A DNA stretch of 64,000 nt from Desulfatitalea alkaliphila (lineage in GTDB: Bacteria > Desulfobacterota > Desulfobacteria > Desulfobacterales > Desulfosarcinaceae): positions 1-64,000 of the forward strand of contig NZ_JALJRB010000016.1 of NCBI RefSeq assembly GCF_022968795.1, given 5' to 3'. The first letter of the stretch is position 1. Every line of letters starts with the position of its first letter. Made by a program: the position numbers and the translations under genes. Under the pieces are notes generated by a model that saw nothing but the letters and a program-made list of their open reading frames with translations, did no database searches and was not told where the DNA came from. Below, piece after piece: positions 7,142-15,986 of the stretch.

Positions 7142-9490
7142 TCAATATGGTGGCCATAGAACGGGCAACAGCGCGACGGAGACCGCCATGACCACCAGGG
7201 TCAAGGGCAGGCCCACCTTGACGTAGTCCATGAACCGATACCCGCCCGGCCCCATGACCAAAAGGTGGGCCGGATGGGAGAGGGGGCTGGCGTAGCTGGC
7301 CGAAGCGGCCATGGCCACGGTCATCATCAACAGGTGGGGTGAGATGCCGAGGCTTGCGGCGGCATTCAAGGCGATGGGCGCCATGAGCACCACCAGGGCG
7401 GCGGTGGGCACCACCTGGGTGCAGATGACCGTTACGCCGAACAGGGCCGCCACCACCCAACGGGGGCCGAGATCACCCACCGTGGCCAGCAGGACGGCGG
7501 CACCCATCTCTGCGGCGCCGGAGTTCTGGATGGCCTCTCCCAGGGGCAGCATGGCGGCGATGAGAAACACCACCCGCCATTCGATGGCCCGGTAAGCCTC
7601 TTCCATGCTCAAGCAGCCGAACAGCACCATCAAGGTGGCGCCGCTGAGTCCGGCGATGGCGATGGGCACGAACCCCAGAATGGCGCTGAGCAAGACCGCC
7701 AGCATGATGGCGGTGGCGATGTGGGCTTTTTCCAGGCGTGGCGCGCGCGCGGCGGCTGCATCGAGAATGATGAAATTGCGATCGCGGGCCACGGCTTCCA
7801 GATTGCTGCGCGGGCCGTACACCAGCAAGGCGTCGCCGAACTGCAGCGGCATGTATTGCAGCCCGGTGCGATAGGCCCTGCCCTTGCGCCAGATGGCCAG
7901 CACGCTGATGCCGTAATGGTCCCGGAACAGCAGGTCGGCCAAGGTGCGCCCCACCAGGGTGCAGCGGGGGGAGAGCAGCACTTCGGTAACGCCGATCTGT
8001 TGGGATTCCAGTTCGGCCATCAGACTGGAGGACTGCGCTTCGATGGTCAGGTCCTGCAAGCCTTCCAACACTTCCAGATCGCGGGGCGATCCCTGCAACA
8101 CAAGGAGGTCACCGGGTTGAATGGTTTCGCTGGGCGAAGGCATCCAAAGCAGTGTTTCACTCCGCACAATGGCCACCACCGTCAGTCCGAAGGCGTCTCC
8201 CAGGCGACTTTCCACCAGGTTGCGATCGGACAGCACCGATCCCTCCGGCACACGCACGGGCAGGAGGCGGCTGCGTTCGCCGGCCAGTGGATCGGTCTCC
8301 GCCGCGGTCGGAAAGTGCAGTTCGTCGAAGAGATGCGCTTGCTTCAGCGATTCCAGGGCTTCTTGTTGTCCCTCCAACACCAATCGATCCCCCTGGGCCA
8401 GCTTGCGCCGCCGCAAATCCCGTACCCGGGCGCCCGCCGCATCCCGCAACGCCAGAACATGGACCTGATGGCGCCGCCGAAGCTCGCTTTGCTCCAGGGT
8501 TTTGCCCAGCAAGGGCGATCCCTCGGTCACCCGGCCTTCGGCCACGCGCAGGCGGTGGGTGACCAGTGGGTCGATGGTCGACATGGGCGCCACCTGTAAA
8601 TGCTGGCTGCCATGGAACCGTTGCAGGTGGTCCGGGCGGCCGTGGACCACGAGGGTGTCGCCGGCTTGCAGGACGTCGCCGGGGCGCGGGGCGAGCATCA
8701 ACGTTTCCTTGCGCTGCAAAGCCACCACCGTCAAGTAGAGGGCCGATCCGAGGCGGCTTTCGGCCAAAGTACGGCCATCCAACGGGGAGTCGGCCGGGAT
8801 GCGGGTGGTGAAGATGTGGGTGGCCAGTTGATAGGTGGCATCCACCCCGGCGTGGGGGTCGGTGCTGGTCGCGGCGCTTTGCCGCGGCAGCAGATGGCGT
8901 CCCAGGAGGACCACGAAAAGGATGCCGGCGGCCACGATGGCCGCCGTCATGGGCGTGAACTCAAATATGGTGAAGGGCCGCAGACCGGCTTCGCGCAAGG
9001 CGTCGGTGACCAGAATGTTGGGCGGGGTTGAAATCCCGGTGAAAGGACCACCCAGCAGACAGCCCAACGCCAGGGGCATCAGAAGGCGCCCGGGCGGTCG
9101 TCCACTGCGCCGGGCCAGCTCCATGGTGGGCGGCAACAGGATGGCGGCCACCGTGACGGTGTTGATCAAGGCCGATAACAGGCCGGCGGCCGTCATCAGG
9201 GCCACCACCAACAAGGCTTCGCTGCTTTTGGCGAAACGCTGCAACGGTTGGCCCAGCCGGTGGGCGATACCGGTGCGGGTCAAACCCGCAGAAAGAATGA
9301 ACATGGCCCAGACGGTGACCACCGCCGGGCTGCTGAATCCCGCCAGCGCTTCCCGCGGCGTGACCAAGCCCGTCAAGGCCAAGGCCGATAGCACCATCAG
9401 GCCCACCAGATCCACCCGCAACCAGCCACCGACGAACAGCACGAAGGCGATTGCCACGATCACCAGCAACAAGAGGATGTCGAACGTCAA
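7142..9490 (-). CDS. SLC13/DASS-family anion transporter with four RCK_C domains
   Basis: 782 residues, an inner-membrane sodium- or proton-coupled transporter of the divalent anion (sulfate, dicarboxylate, possibly other anions) family. The membrane half-domains are at residues about 1-190 and 575-782 (motifs FSSPAVVTVWAMFILSAG and FTGISTPPNILVTDALR). They flank four successive TrkA-C/RCK_C-type cytosolic domains at about 200-575, each with a GDxLVV(H/L)G-like signature. Translation appears to start at TTG 9490, since GAGGAG lies seven bases upstream and no ATG is near. The MarR gene ends 20 bases upstream on the same strand, so the two probably form an operon. Substrate cannot be told from sequence; sulfate is attractive for a sulfate reducer. 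Confidence 0.88.
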   Translation of the reverse strand: MTFDILLLLVIVAIAFVLFVGGWLRVDLVGLMVLSALALTGLVTPREALAGFSSPAVVTVWAMFILSAGLTRTGIAHRLGQPLQRFAKSSEALLVVALMTAAGLLSALINTVTVAAILLPPTMELARRSGRPPGRLLMPLALGCLLGGPFTGISTPPNILVTDALREAGLRPFTIFEFTPMTAAIVAAGILFVVLLGRHLLPRQSAATSTDPHAGVDATYQLATHIFTTRIPADSPLDGRTLAESRLGSALYLTVVALQRKETLMLAPRPGDVLQAGDTLVVHGRPDHLQRFHGSQHLQVAPMSTIDPLVTHRLRVAEGRVTEGSPLLGKTLEQSELRRRHQVHVLALRDAAGARVRDLRRRKLAQGDRLVLEGQQEALESLKQAHLFDELHFPTAAETDPLAGERSRLLPVRVPEGSVLSDRNLVESRLGDAFGLTVVAIVRSETLLWMPSPSETIQPGDLLVLQGSPRDLEVLEGLQDLTIEAQSSSLMAELESQQIGVTEVLLSPRCTLVGRTLADLLFRDHYGISVLAIWRKGRAYRTGLQYMPLQFGDALLVYGPRSNLEAVARDRNFIILDAAAARAPRLEKAHIATAIMLAVLLSAILGFVPIAIAGLSGATLMVLFGCLSMEEAYRAIEWRVVFLIAAMLPLGEAIQNSGAAEMGAAVLLATVGDLGPRWVVAALFGVTVICTQVVPTAALVVLMAPIALNAAASLGISPHLLMMTVAMAASASYASPLSHPAHLLVMGPGGYRFMDYVKVGLPLTLVVMAVSVALLPVLWPPY

Positions 9491-9510
9491 TGCGGGCTCC
9501 TCTAATCTTT

Positions 9511-10026
9511 TTAAAAGGTGCTGTTCGCCTTGGCATCGAAGAGCGGCGCCGCTTCAATCTGCTCGGCGGACATCAGGTGCACGACCCGTTTCAGTGCAGC
9601 CAGAATCATCAGCTGTTCCCATTGCTCCAGTTTGGCGAAGCGCTCGATGAAGGCCTCTTGCAGCGGGGGGGGTGCACTGTCCAGAATCTGATCACAGTCC
9701 GGGGTGGTGGTGATCATGATGCGGCGTTTGTCCCGGGTGTCGCGGCTTTTGGTCACCAGGCCCATCTTTTCCAGGCGATTGAGCACTTCGGTGACCGTTG
9801 CTTGGCTGACACTGATGAGTCGCGCCAACTCGCTGACCGATATCTCCGCGTGCCGGGCGATTTCGTTGAGCAGGATCAGCTGGGGGCCGGTCAAGCCATA
9901 GCGGCGTTGCAGATCCCGGGAGTGCAAAGAGATGGCCTGTGTGATTTTGCGCAAACTGGCCAACATCTCACGGTGCATTTGCGGTTGCGTGTCGGTTCGG
10001 TTTTCTGAGGTCAGTAACGGTGGCAT
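9511..10026 (-). CDS. MarR-family transcriptional regulator
   Basis: 171 residues with the winged helix-turn-helix core ISVSELARLISVSQATVTEVLNRL followed by the wing TKSRDTRDKRRIMI, typical of MarR dimers that bind palindromic operators and respond to small ligands. ATG 10026 is preferred because GGAGTCAAGG lies just upstream; earlier in-frame starts at 10041 (ATG) and 10068 (TTG) lack a ribosome binding site. It sits directly upstream of the SLC13 transporter gene, which it probably co-expresses with and controls. Confidence 0.9.
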   Translation of the reverse strand: MPPLLTSENRTDTQPQMHREMLASLRKITQAISLHSRDLQRRYGLTGPQLILLNEIARHAEISVSELARLISVSQATVTEVLNRLEKMGLVTKSRDTRDKRRIMITTTPDCDQILDSAPPPLQEAFIERFAKLEQWEQLMILAALKRVVHLMSAEQIEAAPLFDAKANSTF

Positions 10027-10289
10027 CTGCCTTGACTCCATCTCAATTGAATTCTTGGTCCGCTGCAAGGGCTGCTGAAAGGCCTATTATCAAAGAATAC
10101 CAACAACACCAACGGGACTTTTGTGCATTATCGAAAACCGTTTTGCGGCGGACGCCAAATGCATGTGCACACGAAAGAAAAATAGACGATTCATTTTATG
10201 ATATGTATGTATGGCTTTATAATCAAAAAATCCAATTAAATTTTTTATCATAAAAATATAGGCAGTTAAATTGTAATCGCAATGATTGC

Positions 10290-10318
10290 TTGACAGAAAT
10301 GACTTAAAATTGTATAGA
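10290..10318 (+). promoter_or_regulatory. Sigma-70-type promoter of the corrinoid methyltransferase operon
   Basis: TTGACA (10290-10295) is a perfect -35 box, followed after 17 bases by TATAGA (10313-10318). It lies in an AT-rich stretch (about 10,160-10,330) that contrasts with the GC-rich neighbourhood. The predicted start is near 10,325, giving a leader of about 190 bases before the first gene. Confidence 0.65.
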
Positions 10319-10324
10319 ATTCTA

Positions 10325-10518
10325 TGTTTCGGGGACGATGAAAAAAGAGCGGTCGTACTTCGCTCATGCCGCAAGCTCCCATGTACCATCCAACCCACCG
10401 GCGGCCCGGGGCTGTGACGGTCCCTTCTTGTACCGACTGCAAAGACCATCATGGAGTGACGGTGAGGACCAGCGGCAGCCGTCGGTGACGCCCCCCCGAG
10501 ACCGAGGCTTTAAACGTT
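10325..10518 (+). promoter_or_regulatory. Long structured leader of the methyltransferase operon
   Basis: About 190 transcribed bases precede the first ATG, with local complementarity (for example GGTC near 10,418 with GACC near 10,446, and GTGACGGT-type segments that recur further on). I do not see the conserved boxes of cobalamin, SAM, SAH or THF riboswitches, so this is only a candidate cis-regulatory RNA. Its position ahead of a B12-dependent pathway is the reason to list it. Confidence 0.25.
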
Positions 10519-11220
10519 ATGATGCAACGACAAATTCTGGAATCCTCTTTGGACAACGGCAAGTTGCTGCGTTCCTTGGGTGCCCGCCGCGGCCAGGGCA
10601 AGGTTTCGGCCGGAATGCAACGGCGCATCGACAGATGGCGGCGGCGTTTGCCTGATCTGATTCAACCGAAACTGGTGAACTGCATGGTGCCGCTGCGATC
10701 GGCGCAGAAAGGGCGTCTGTATCTGGCCGACGGCGGCGTTTTCAAAGGCCCGAAACTGGCGCGCACCCTGCGCGATGCGGACACGGTCTGTTGTTTCGTG
10801 GCGACCATCGGTGCCGATCTCGAGGCGGAAGTACAGCGCTGCATGGCGCGCAATCGCTTCGCCGATGCCTACGTCTTGGACACCTTGGGATCCCTGGCGG
10901 TGGAGTCCCTGGTGGAACGCTTCCATTTGGCCCACGAAGAGCAAATGCGGGCCCGGGGCAGGGGCGTGACCCTGCGCTTCAGCCCCGGTTACTGCGATTG
11001 GCCGGTACTCGAACAAGTTTCGTTGTTCGACCGCTTCGGCCAAGAACGGCCGGCCGGGATTCGGTTGACGGAAACGTGCCTGATGAGCCCTCGCAAATCC
11101 ATTTCCGGCGTATTCGGTATCGTGCCCCACGGTGTGGACGGCAGTGTCGCCGATTACAATCCCTGCCGCTTCTGCACCCAACGCAATTGCAAAGCACGCC
11201 GTGCGCCGGCCGGCAACTGA
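10519..11220 (+). CDS. MetH activation-domain-like protein of a corrinoid methyl-transfer operon
   Basis: 233 residues related to the C-terminal activation domain of cobalamin-dependent methionine synthase. The segment LRFSPGYCDWPVLEQVSLFD and then GIRLTETCLMSPRKSISGV match the SAM-binding motifs of that fold (RPAPGYP... and GIRLTESFAMWPAASVSG in MetH). The C terminus adds a CRFCTQRNC motif that could bind metal. Stand-alone homologues are known beside MttB-type methyltransferase genes. A role in reductive reactivation of Co(II)-corrinoid is plausible but unproven. First gene of the operon; a 62-base gap separates it from the first MttB paralogue. Confidence 0.8.
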   Translation: MMQRQILESSLDNGKLLRSLGARRGQGKVSAGMQRRIDRWRRRLPDLIQPKLVNCMVPLRSAQKGRLYLADGGVFKGPKLARTLRDADTVCCFVATIGADLEAEVQRCMARNRFADAYVLDTLGSLAVESLVERFHLAHEEQMRARGRGVTLRFSPGYCDWPVLEQVSLFDRFGQERPAGIRLTETCLMSPRKSISGVFGIVPHGVDGSVADYNPCRFCTQRNCKARRAPAGN

Positions 11221-11282
11221 CGTTGATCCGACGGTCCGAGCATTAAATTGCCACCCCAATCCAAAACCAGGAGATATGACTG

Positions 11283-12740
11283 ATGCGAAGCGGTCTGAAT
11301 GGCGGCGCTTACAAGCCCCTGACCCCCGAGGCAATCGAAAGAATTCACGAAACCACAATGACCGTCTTTTCCGAGGTGGGCGTGCAGGTCAACCATGAAG
11401 AGGCCATGACCCTTTTCCGCAAGGCCGGTGCCCGGGTCGATGACCACAGCCGGGTCGTTCGATTCCCGCGGGAGATGGTGATGGAGCTGGTGGCACAGGC
11501 GCCCGCCGAGGTGACCCTTTGCGGCCGCGACCCGGACGGACACCTGGACTGCACCATCGGCGACACCCGGGTCTACCTGGGTACCGGCGGCACGGCCCTC
11601 AATGTGCAGGAACCGGGCAGTGACATGGCGCGATCCTCCCAACTCAAGGACATCGTGGACATGGCGCGCACGGTGGACGCCCTGGAGAACATCCATTTTT
11701 ACATGCTCAATGTCTTTCCCCACGACGTGGAAAAGGACGACATCGATGTCAACCGGTTCGGCGCGGCCCTCAATCGCACCCGGAAACACATCATGGGCGG
11801 CGTTTACACCACCGAGGGCATCCGACGGGTGATCCGGATGGCGTCGCTGATCGCCGGTTCGGAGGAGGCGTTGCGTCAGAGGCCCTTCATATCCATGGTG
11901 GCCTGCATCATCAGTCCATTCAAACTGGATGAAGATTACGGCCGCCTGGCCCTGGAGGTGGCCCGTCACGGAATTCCACTGGTAGTGCCGGCCGAACCGC
12001 TGTGCGGCGCGACATCGCCCATCACCCTGGCCGGTAACCTTGTGGTGTGTTGCGTGGACACCCTGACCGGCGTGATGCTCTCCCAGTTGGCGCGGCCGGG
12101 CACGCCGGTGCTGTTCGGCAGCGTCGCCTCGATCACCGATTTACGGGACATGAAATATTTGGCCGGGGCGGTGGAGATGGGATTGATCAACGCCGGCGCC
12201 AGCCAGATGGCCCAGTTTTACCAACTGCCCATTTATGCCACCGCCGGCATGACCGACGCCAAGGTCAACGATGCCCAGGCGGGCTATGAATCGGCCCTGA
12301 CCAGCCTGATGGTGGCCCTGGCCGGGGGAAATTGGATCCATGACGCGGCCGGGTTCATCGAATTTTGCATGACCGCCTCCTTCGACAAACTGGTGATCGA
12401 CAACGAAATCCTGGGCATGGTGATGCGTGCCGTGGAGGGGATTCGGGTGGATGACGAAACCTTGGCCCTGGATACCATCAAGGCCGTGGGTCCGGGGGGC
12501 CACTTTCTGTCATCGCGGCACACCCGGCGCAACATGCGCTACGAGTTGTACCAGCCCCAGCTCAGCGACCGGGACAACCGCCCGGTGTGGGAGGCCGCCG
12601 GCGCCGCCGACGCCCAACAGCGGGCCACGGCCCGCGCGCGACAAATTCTGGAGGCACCGTTGCAATCCTATTTACCCGAAGCGGTGCGCCGTCAAATCTT
12701 GGAGGAGATTCCGGGTATCCAGCCTTTCCTGATGGAATAG
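11283..12740 (+). CDS. Non-pyrrolysine MttB-family corrinoid methyltransferase, paralogue 1
   Basis: 485 residues, a trimethylamine methyltransferase (MttB) superfamily TIM barrel. Members take a methyl group from a quaternary or tertiary amine such as glycine betaine, proline betaine or carnitine and pass it to a partner corrinoid protein in the cytoplasm. The reading frame is open throughout with no amber codon, so it belongs to the non-pyrrolysine (MtgB-like) branch. AGGAGAT precedes the ATG. The substrate cannot be deduced; the MtgA-like and MtgC-like partners nearby support methyl transfer to tetrahydrofolate, feeding the Wood-Ljungdahl pathway. Confidence 0.88.
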   Translation: MRSGLNGGAYKPLTPEAIERIHETTMTVFSEVGVQVNHEEAMTLFRKAGARVDDHSRVVRFPREMVMELVAQAPAEVTLCGRDPDGHLDCTIGDTRVYLGTGGTALNVQEPGSDMARSSQLKDIVDMARTVDALENIHFYMLNVFPHDVEKDDIDVNRFGAALNRTRKHIMGGVYTTEGIRRVIRMASLIAGSEEALRQRPFISMVACIISPFKLDEDYGRLALEVARHGIPLVVPAEPLCGATSPITLAGNLVVCCVDTLTGVMLSQLARPGTPVLFGSVASITDLRDMKYLAGAVEMGLINAGASQMAQFYQLPIYATAGMTDAKVNDAQAGYESALTSLMVALAGGNWIHDAAGFIEFCMTASFDKLVIDNEILGMVMRAVEGIRVDDETLALDTIKAVGPGGHFLSSRHTRRNMRYELYQPQLSDRDNRPVWEAAGAADAQQRATARARQILEAPLQSYLPEAVRRQILEEIPGIQPFLME

Positions 12741-12772
12741 GCCGCCGACCGTCGGCGACCTGTTTGGACCGA

Positions 12773-12866
12773 CCCGTAGGGGCACGGCACGCCGTGCCCG
12801 ATCAGGCCCGGTCCCATTAACCCGTAGGGGCACGGCACGCCGTGCCCAATCAGGCCCAATCCCATT
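12773..12866. repeat. Two tandem 48-bp copies of a palindromic (REP-like) repeat
   Basis: Units at 12773-12820 and 12821-12866 each begin CCCGTAG and contain the near-palindrome GGGCACGGCACGCCGTGCCC followed by (A/G)ATCAGGCCC and a CCCATT end. A third, solitary palindrome of the same kind is at 22897-22916. They sit between the first MttB gene and the MtgA-like gene, close to the ribosome binding site of the latter (AAAGGAG at 12868-12874), and in RNA would form two strong hairpins within the operon transcript. Confidence 0.85.
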
Positions 12867-12885
12867 TAAAGGAGTCCTACCCGTC

Positions 12886-13683
12886 ATGATCATTATCGGT
12901 GAGAAGATCAACGCCACCCGAAAGGCGGTCAAGCCCATGATCCTGGAGCGCCGGGAGACGGAATTGATCGAACTGGCCCAAAACCAGGCGGATGCGGGGG
13001 CTGCCTATATCGACATCAACGTGGGGACCGGCACCGGTGGCCGGGAAGACGAGGTCGAAGCCATCCGCTGGGCCGTGACCACGGTCAAGGCGGCCGTGGC
13101 CAAACCCATCTGTGTGGACAGCGCCGATGCTCGCGTGTTGGCGGCGGGTCTGGCGGCCTGCGACGGCCATGACGCCATGATTAACTCGGTCAAGGCCGAT
13201 CCGGACTATTTGGCCGAGGTGTTGCCCATTGCCGCCCGCCATGACGTTCCGGTGATCTGCCTGGCCATGGACCTGGAGGGGATCCCCAAGGATGTGGCCG
13301 GCCGTCTGGCGGCCTGCCAAACCATTGCCGATGCGGCCGGCGCCCACGGGGTGCCCGAAGCCCATCTTTACTTCGATCCGCTGGTGCTGCCCATCGCCGC
13401 CGACGCCACCCAGGCCAAGGTGACCCTGGACACGTTGGCGGCCGTCAAGGACCGCTTTCCGGCGGCCAAGACGGTCATGGGGCTTTCCAATGTTTCCTAT
13501 GGCCTGCCGGCCCGTGCCCAGCTCAACGCCGCCTTTCTGGCCATGGCTCTGTATGCCGGGCTGGATGCCGCCATCATGGATCCCATGGATTCAACCATGC
13601 GCGCGGCGGCCTTGACCGGCACGGCCCTGATGGGTCGCGACCGCCATTTTCGTAAATATTCGCGTGCTTTTCGCAACGCATAA
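12886..13683 (+). CDS. Methyltetrahydrofolate:corrinoid methyltransferase (MtgA/MtrH-like, pterin-binding)
   Basis: 265 residues, a single DHPS-like pterin-binding TIM barrel. It opens with IIIGEKINATRKAV, as in AcsE, MetH and MtgA, and has the GLSNVSYGLP motif at residues 199-208. The enzyme should move the methyl group from the corrinoid protein to tetrahydrofolate (or the reverse) in the cytoplasm. Length is normal for AcsE/MtgA. AAAGGAG lies twelve bases upstream of the ATG. Placed between two MttB paralogues and upstream of the corrinoid carrier, it completes a demethylation route into the C1 pathway. Confidence 0.9.
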   Translation: MIIIGEKINATRKAVKPMILERRETELIELAQNQADAGAAYIDINVGTGTGGREDEVEAIRWAVTTVKAAVAKPICVDSADARVLAAGLAACDGHDAMINSVKADPDYLAEVLPIAARHDVPVICLAMDLEGIPKDVAGRLAACQTIADAAGAHGVPEAHLYFDPLVLPIAADATQAKVTLDTLAAVKDRFPAAKTVMGLSNVSYGLPARAQLNAAFLAMALYAGLDAAIMDPMDSTMRAAALTGTALMGRDRHFRKYSRAFRNA

Positions 13684-13700
13684 CCACAAAGGAGTTGCCA

Positions 13701-15242
13701 GTGGGACTTGCCTTTCGTGACGGTACCATCGTCAAACCCTACGAACGTCTGGACAAGGAGGAGATCATCCGGCTGCACAAGGCCTCCCTGGCCATCTTGG
13801 ACAGCCCGGGCATCTGGTGTTACAACGAGCGCGCCGCCAAGCTGATGGGCGCTGCGGGCGCCAAAGTGAGCGAGGCCGTCGAATTCGGCCAGACCCTCTG
13901 GCGCATCCGGTTGCCGGCCGGTTTGGTGGAAGAGTGTGTCGCCATGGCCCCGTCGCAGGTGGTGCTGGGCGCCCGCAAGCCGGAAAACCGTCTGCTGCTG
14001 GACGCCGGCACGCCGCGCATCTATTTCGGTTCCGGTTCGGAAACCAATGTCTGGTTGGAAACCGAGATGCAATCGTTCACCAGCGCCGACGGCGGTGAGA
14101 CGGTCCAAATCCCCCGTTTCCAGAAGCGGCGCGGCAGTGCGGCCCTGTTGTGCCGGGCGGCCCATTTGGGCGAACAGCTTGAACACCTGGATTTCTTCAT
14201 CCGGCCGGTGAATGTGCAGGACGAAGGGGTGACCGAAGACAACCACGACGTCAACAAGTTCTTCGCTAGCCTCAACAACATCACCAAGCACGTGCAGGCC
14301 GGCCTGACGCGCACCGACCGCCTGGCCGACCTGGTGCGCATGGGCGAAATCATCACCGGCGGGCCGCAGGCATTGCGGGAGAATCCCATTTTTTCCTTCA
14401 TCGCCTGTGTGTTCAAAAGCCCTTTGCAACTGGTGCAGGACACCGCCGACAAGGTGTTCGCCATCGTGGAGGCGGGGCTGCCCATTGTGATCAGCTCTTC
14501 TCCCCAGGGCGGCAGTTCGGCCCCGATCCAGGAGGCCGGCATGGTGGCCCAGATCAACGCCGAGATTCTGGCCGGCGTCACCTTCACCCAGCTCATCCGT
14601 CAGGGGGCGCCGGTTCTCTACGGCAGCGTTCCGGTGCGCGCCCGCATGGACGACTTGCACGATCTGTACGGCTGCCCGGAATTCAACCAGTACAACATCG
14701 ACTGCGCCCAGCTGGCCCGCCATTACGAGATTCCCTGCTACTCCACCGCCGGCGTGGGCGATGCCAAGGTGCCGGGCATGCAGGCCATGTTCGAAAAGCT
14801 GTTCACCCACCTCTACATGGCCATGAGCGGCGCCCAGTACATCCATTACGCCTTCGGTCTGCTGGACCGCACCAACACCTTCTGCCCGGTGCAGGCGGTG
14901 ATCGACGACGAACAGATCGGCAAGGTCAAACACTGCCTGCGGGCGCCCAAGGTGGGCGAAGCGGAGGCGCAGGACGCCGTGGCCATGGTGGAAAAGGTGA
15001 TGGGCACCAGCCACCGTCTGTTCGCCCGCCATGCCCGCAAAGCGATTCACAGCGGCGACGTGTCCGACCCCTACCGTTTCGAAGCCAAGGGAATGGAGGA
15101 CGAAGTGATCGCCCGCGCCTTGGACCGACTGGCCGAGATCGAAGCACTGCCGCCCGTCCATCTGCCGGCGGCGACGGTGGACCGCATCTTCGAAGAGGTG
15201 CCGGGTCTGCTGCCCCAACTGCGTGTGTCACAGGACGCGTGA
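13701..15242 (+). CDS. Non-pyrrolysine MttB-family corrinoid methyltransferase, paralogue 2
   Basis: 513 residues, same MttB superfamily as the gene at 11283 but clearly divergent from it, so probably with a different methylamine or betaine substrate. No in-frame amber codon. The start is taken as GTG 13701 because AAAGGAG sits six bases before it; the upstream TTG 13695 overlaps the end of that site. The C terminus (FEEVPGLLPQL) parallels the LEEIPGIQPFL end of paralogue 1, a shared family tail. Ends 50 bases before the corrinoid protein gene. Confidence 0.88.
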   Translation: MGLAFRDGTIVKPYERLDKEEIIRLHKASLAILDSPGIWCYNERAAKLMGAAGAKVSEAVEFGQTLWRIRLPAGLVEECVAMAPSQVVLGARKPENRLLLDAGTPRIYFGSGSETNVWLETEMQSFTSADGGETVQIPRFQKRRGSAALLCRAAHLGEQLEHLDFFIRPVNVQDEGVTEDNHDVNKFFASLNNITKHVQAGLTRTDRLADLVRMGEIITGGPQALRENPIFSFIACVFKSPLQLVQDTADKVFAIVEAGLPIVISSSPQGGSSAPIQEAGMVAQINAEILAGVTFTQLIRQGAPVLYGSVPVRARMDDLHDLYGCPEFNQYNIDCAQLARHYEIPCYSTAGVGDAKVPGMQAMFEKLFTHLYMAMSGAQYIHYAFGLLDRTNTFCPVQAVIDDEQIGKVKHCLRAPKVGEAEAQDAVAMVEKVMGTSHRLFARHARKAIHSGDVSDPYRFEAKGMEDEVIARALDRLAEIEALPPVHLPAATVDRIFEEVPGLLPQLRVSQDA

Positions 15243-15292
15243 TTGCGACCCAACCAATAAAATCCGATCCAATTTATAAAAGGAGTGCACCG

Positions 15293-15976
15293 ATGAATCA
15301 AACAGAGCTGATCGAAAAAATCAATTTCAACATTATTCAAGGGCGCATGACCGCCGAGGACGAAGGCTTCGACGAAGGACTGGAAGGCCAACCGGCGGTG
15401 ACCGAGTTGATCGAGCAGGCCGTCGAAGCGGGCATCGACGCCAAGATCATCGTGCTCGACGGGCTGACCGGCGCCATGGAGACCGTGGGCGCCAAATTCG
15501 ACAAGGGGGAGTACCTGATTCCGGACATGTTGGCCTCGGCCGAGTGCGTGGGGGCGGCCATGGACATCCTGGCGCCGTTGTTGGCCGACGCCGGCGTGGA
15601 GAGCAAGGGCAAGTTCGTCCTGGCCACGGTGGCCGGGGATCTGCATGACATCGGCAAGAACATCGTGGCCATCATGCTCAAGGGGGCCGGGTTCGAGGTG
15701 CTGGACCTGGGCAACGACGTTACCACCGGCCGCATCGTGGAGGCCGTCAAGGCCAACAACGCTCAATTTCTGGGCCTTTCGGCCCTGCTGACCACCACCA
15801 TGCGGGAGATGGGCGTGGTGATCAAAGCCCTGGAAGAGTCCGGCCTGCGCGACCAAGTGCGGGTCTTGATCGGCGGTGCCCCCACCTCTGAGGCCTTTGC
15901 CGCAGAGATCGGCGCCGATGCGCACTGCCGGGACGCTTTTCATGCCATCGACCTTTTACGCCAGATGGCAGCATAG
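15293..15976 (+). CDS. Corrinoid-binding methyl carrier protein (MtgC/MttC type)
   Basis: 227 residues with an N-terminal helical cap domain (about 1-90) and a Rossmann-like B12-binding domain. The cobalt-ligating motif DLHDIGKN is present with His118, followed by the SAL motif and the IGGAP loop that hold the nucleotide tail. It shuttles methyl groups between the MttB enzymes and the MtgA-like protein. ATG 15293 is preferred over a longer reading from 15239 since AAAAGGAG lies just before it. It is the only corrinoid carrier in the cluster, so both MttB paralogues probably share it. Confidence 0.93.
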   Translation: MNQTELIEKINFNIIQGRMTAEDEGFDEGLEGQPAVTELIEQAVEAGIDAKIIVLDGLTGAMETVGAKFDKGEYLIPDMLASAECVGAAMDILAPLLADAGVESKGKFVLATVAGDLHDIGKNIVAIMLKGAGFEVLDLGNDVTTGRIVEAVKANNAQFLGLSALLTTTMREMGVVIKALEESGLRDQVRVLIGGAPTSEAFAAEIGADAHCRDAFHAIDLLRQMAA

Positions 15977-15986
15977 GCGGTATCCC

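Noticed and set aside
13497-15218. A 573-codon minus-strand frame across the second MttB gene
   Set aside because: Shadow frame; the plus strand has a strong ribosome binding site and full family similarity.
11283-15242. Pyrrolysine-containing MttB enzymes
   Set aside because: Both MttB-family frames run full length with no in-frame TAG and no pyl genes are in the window.
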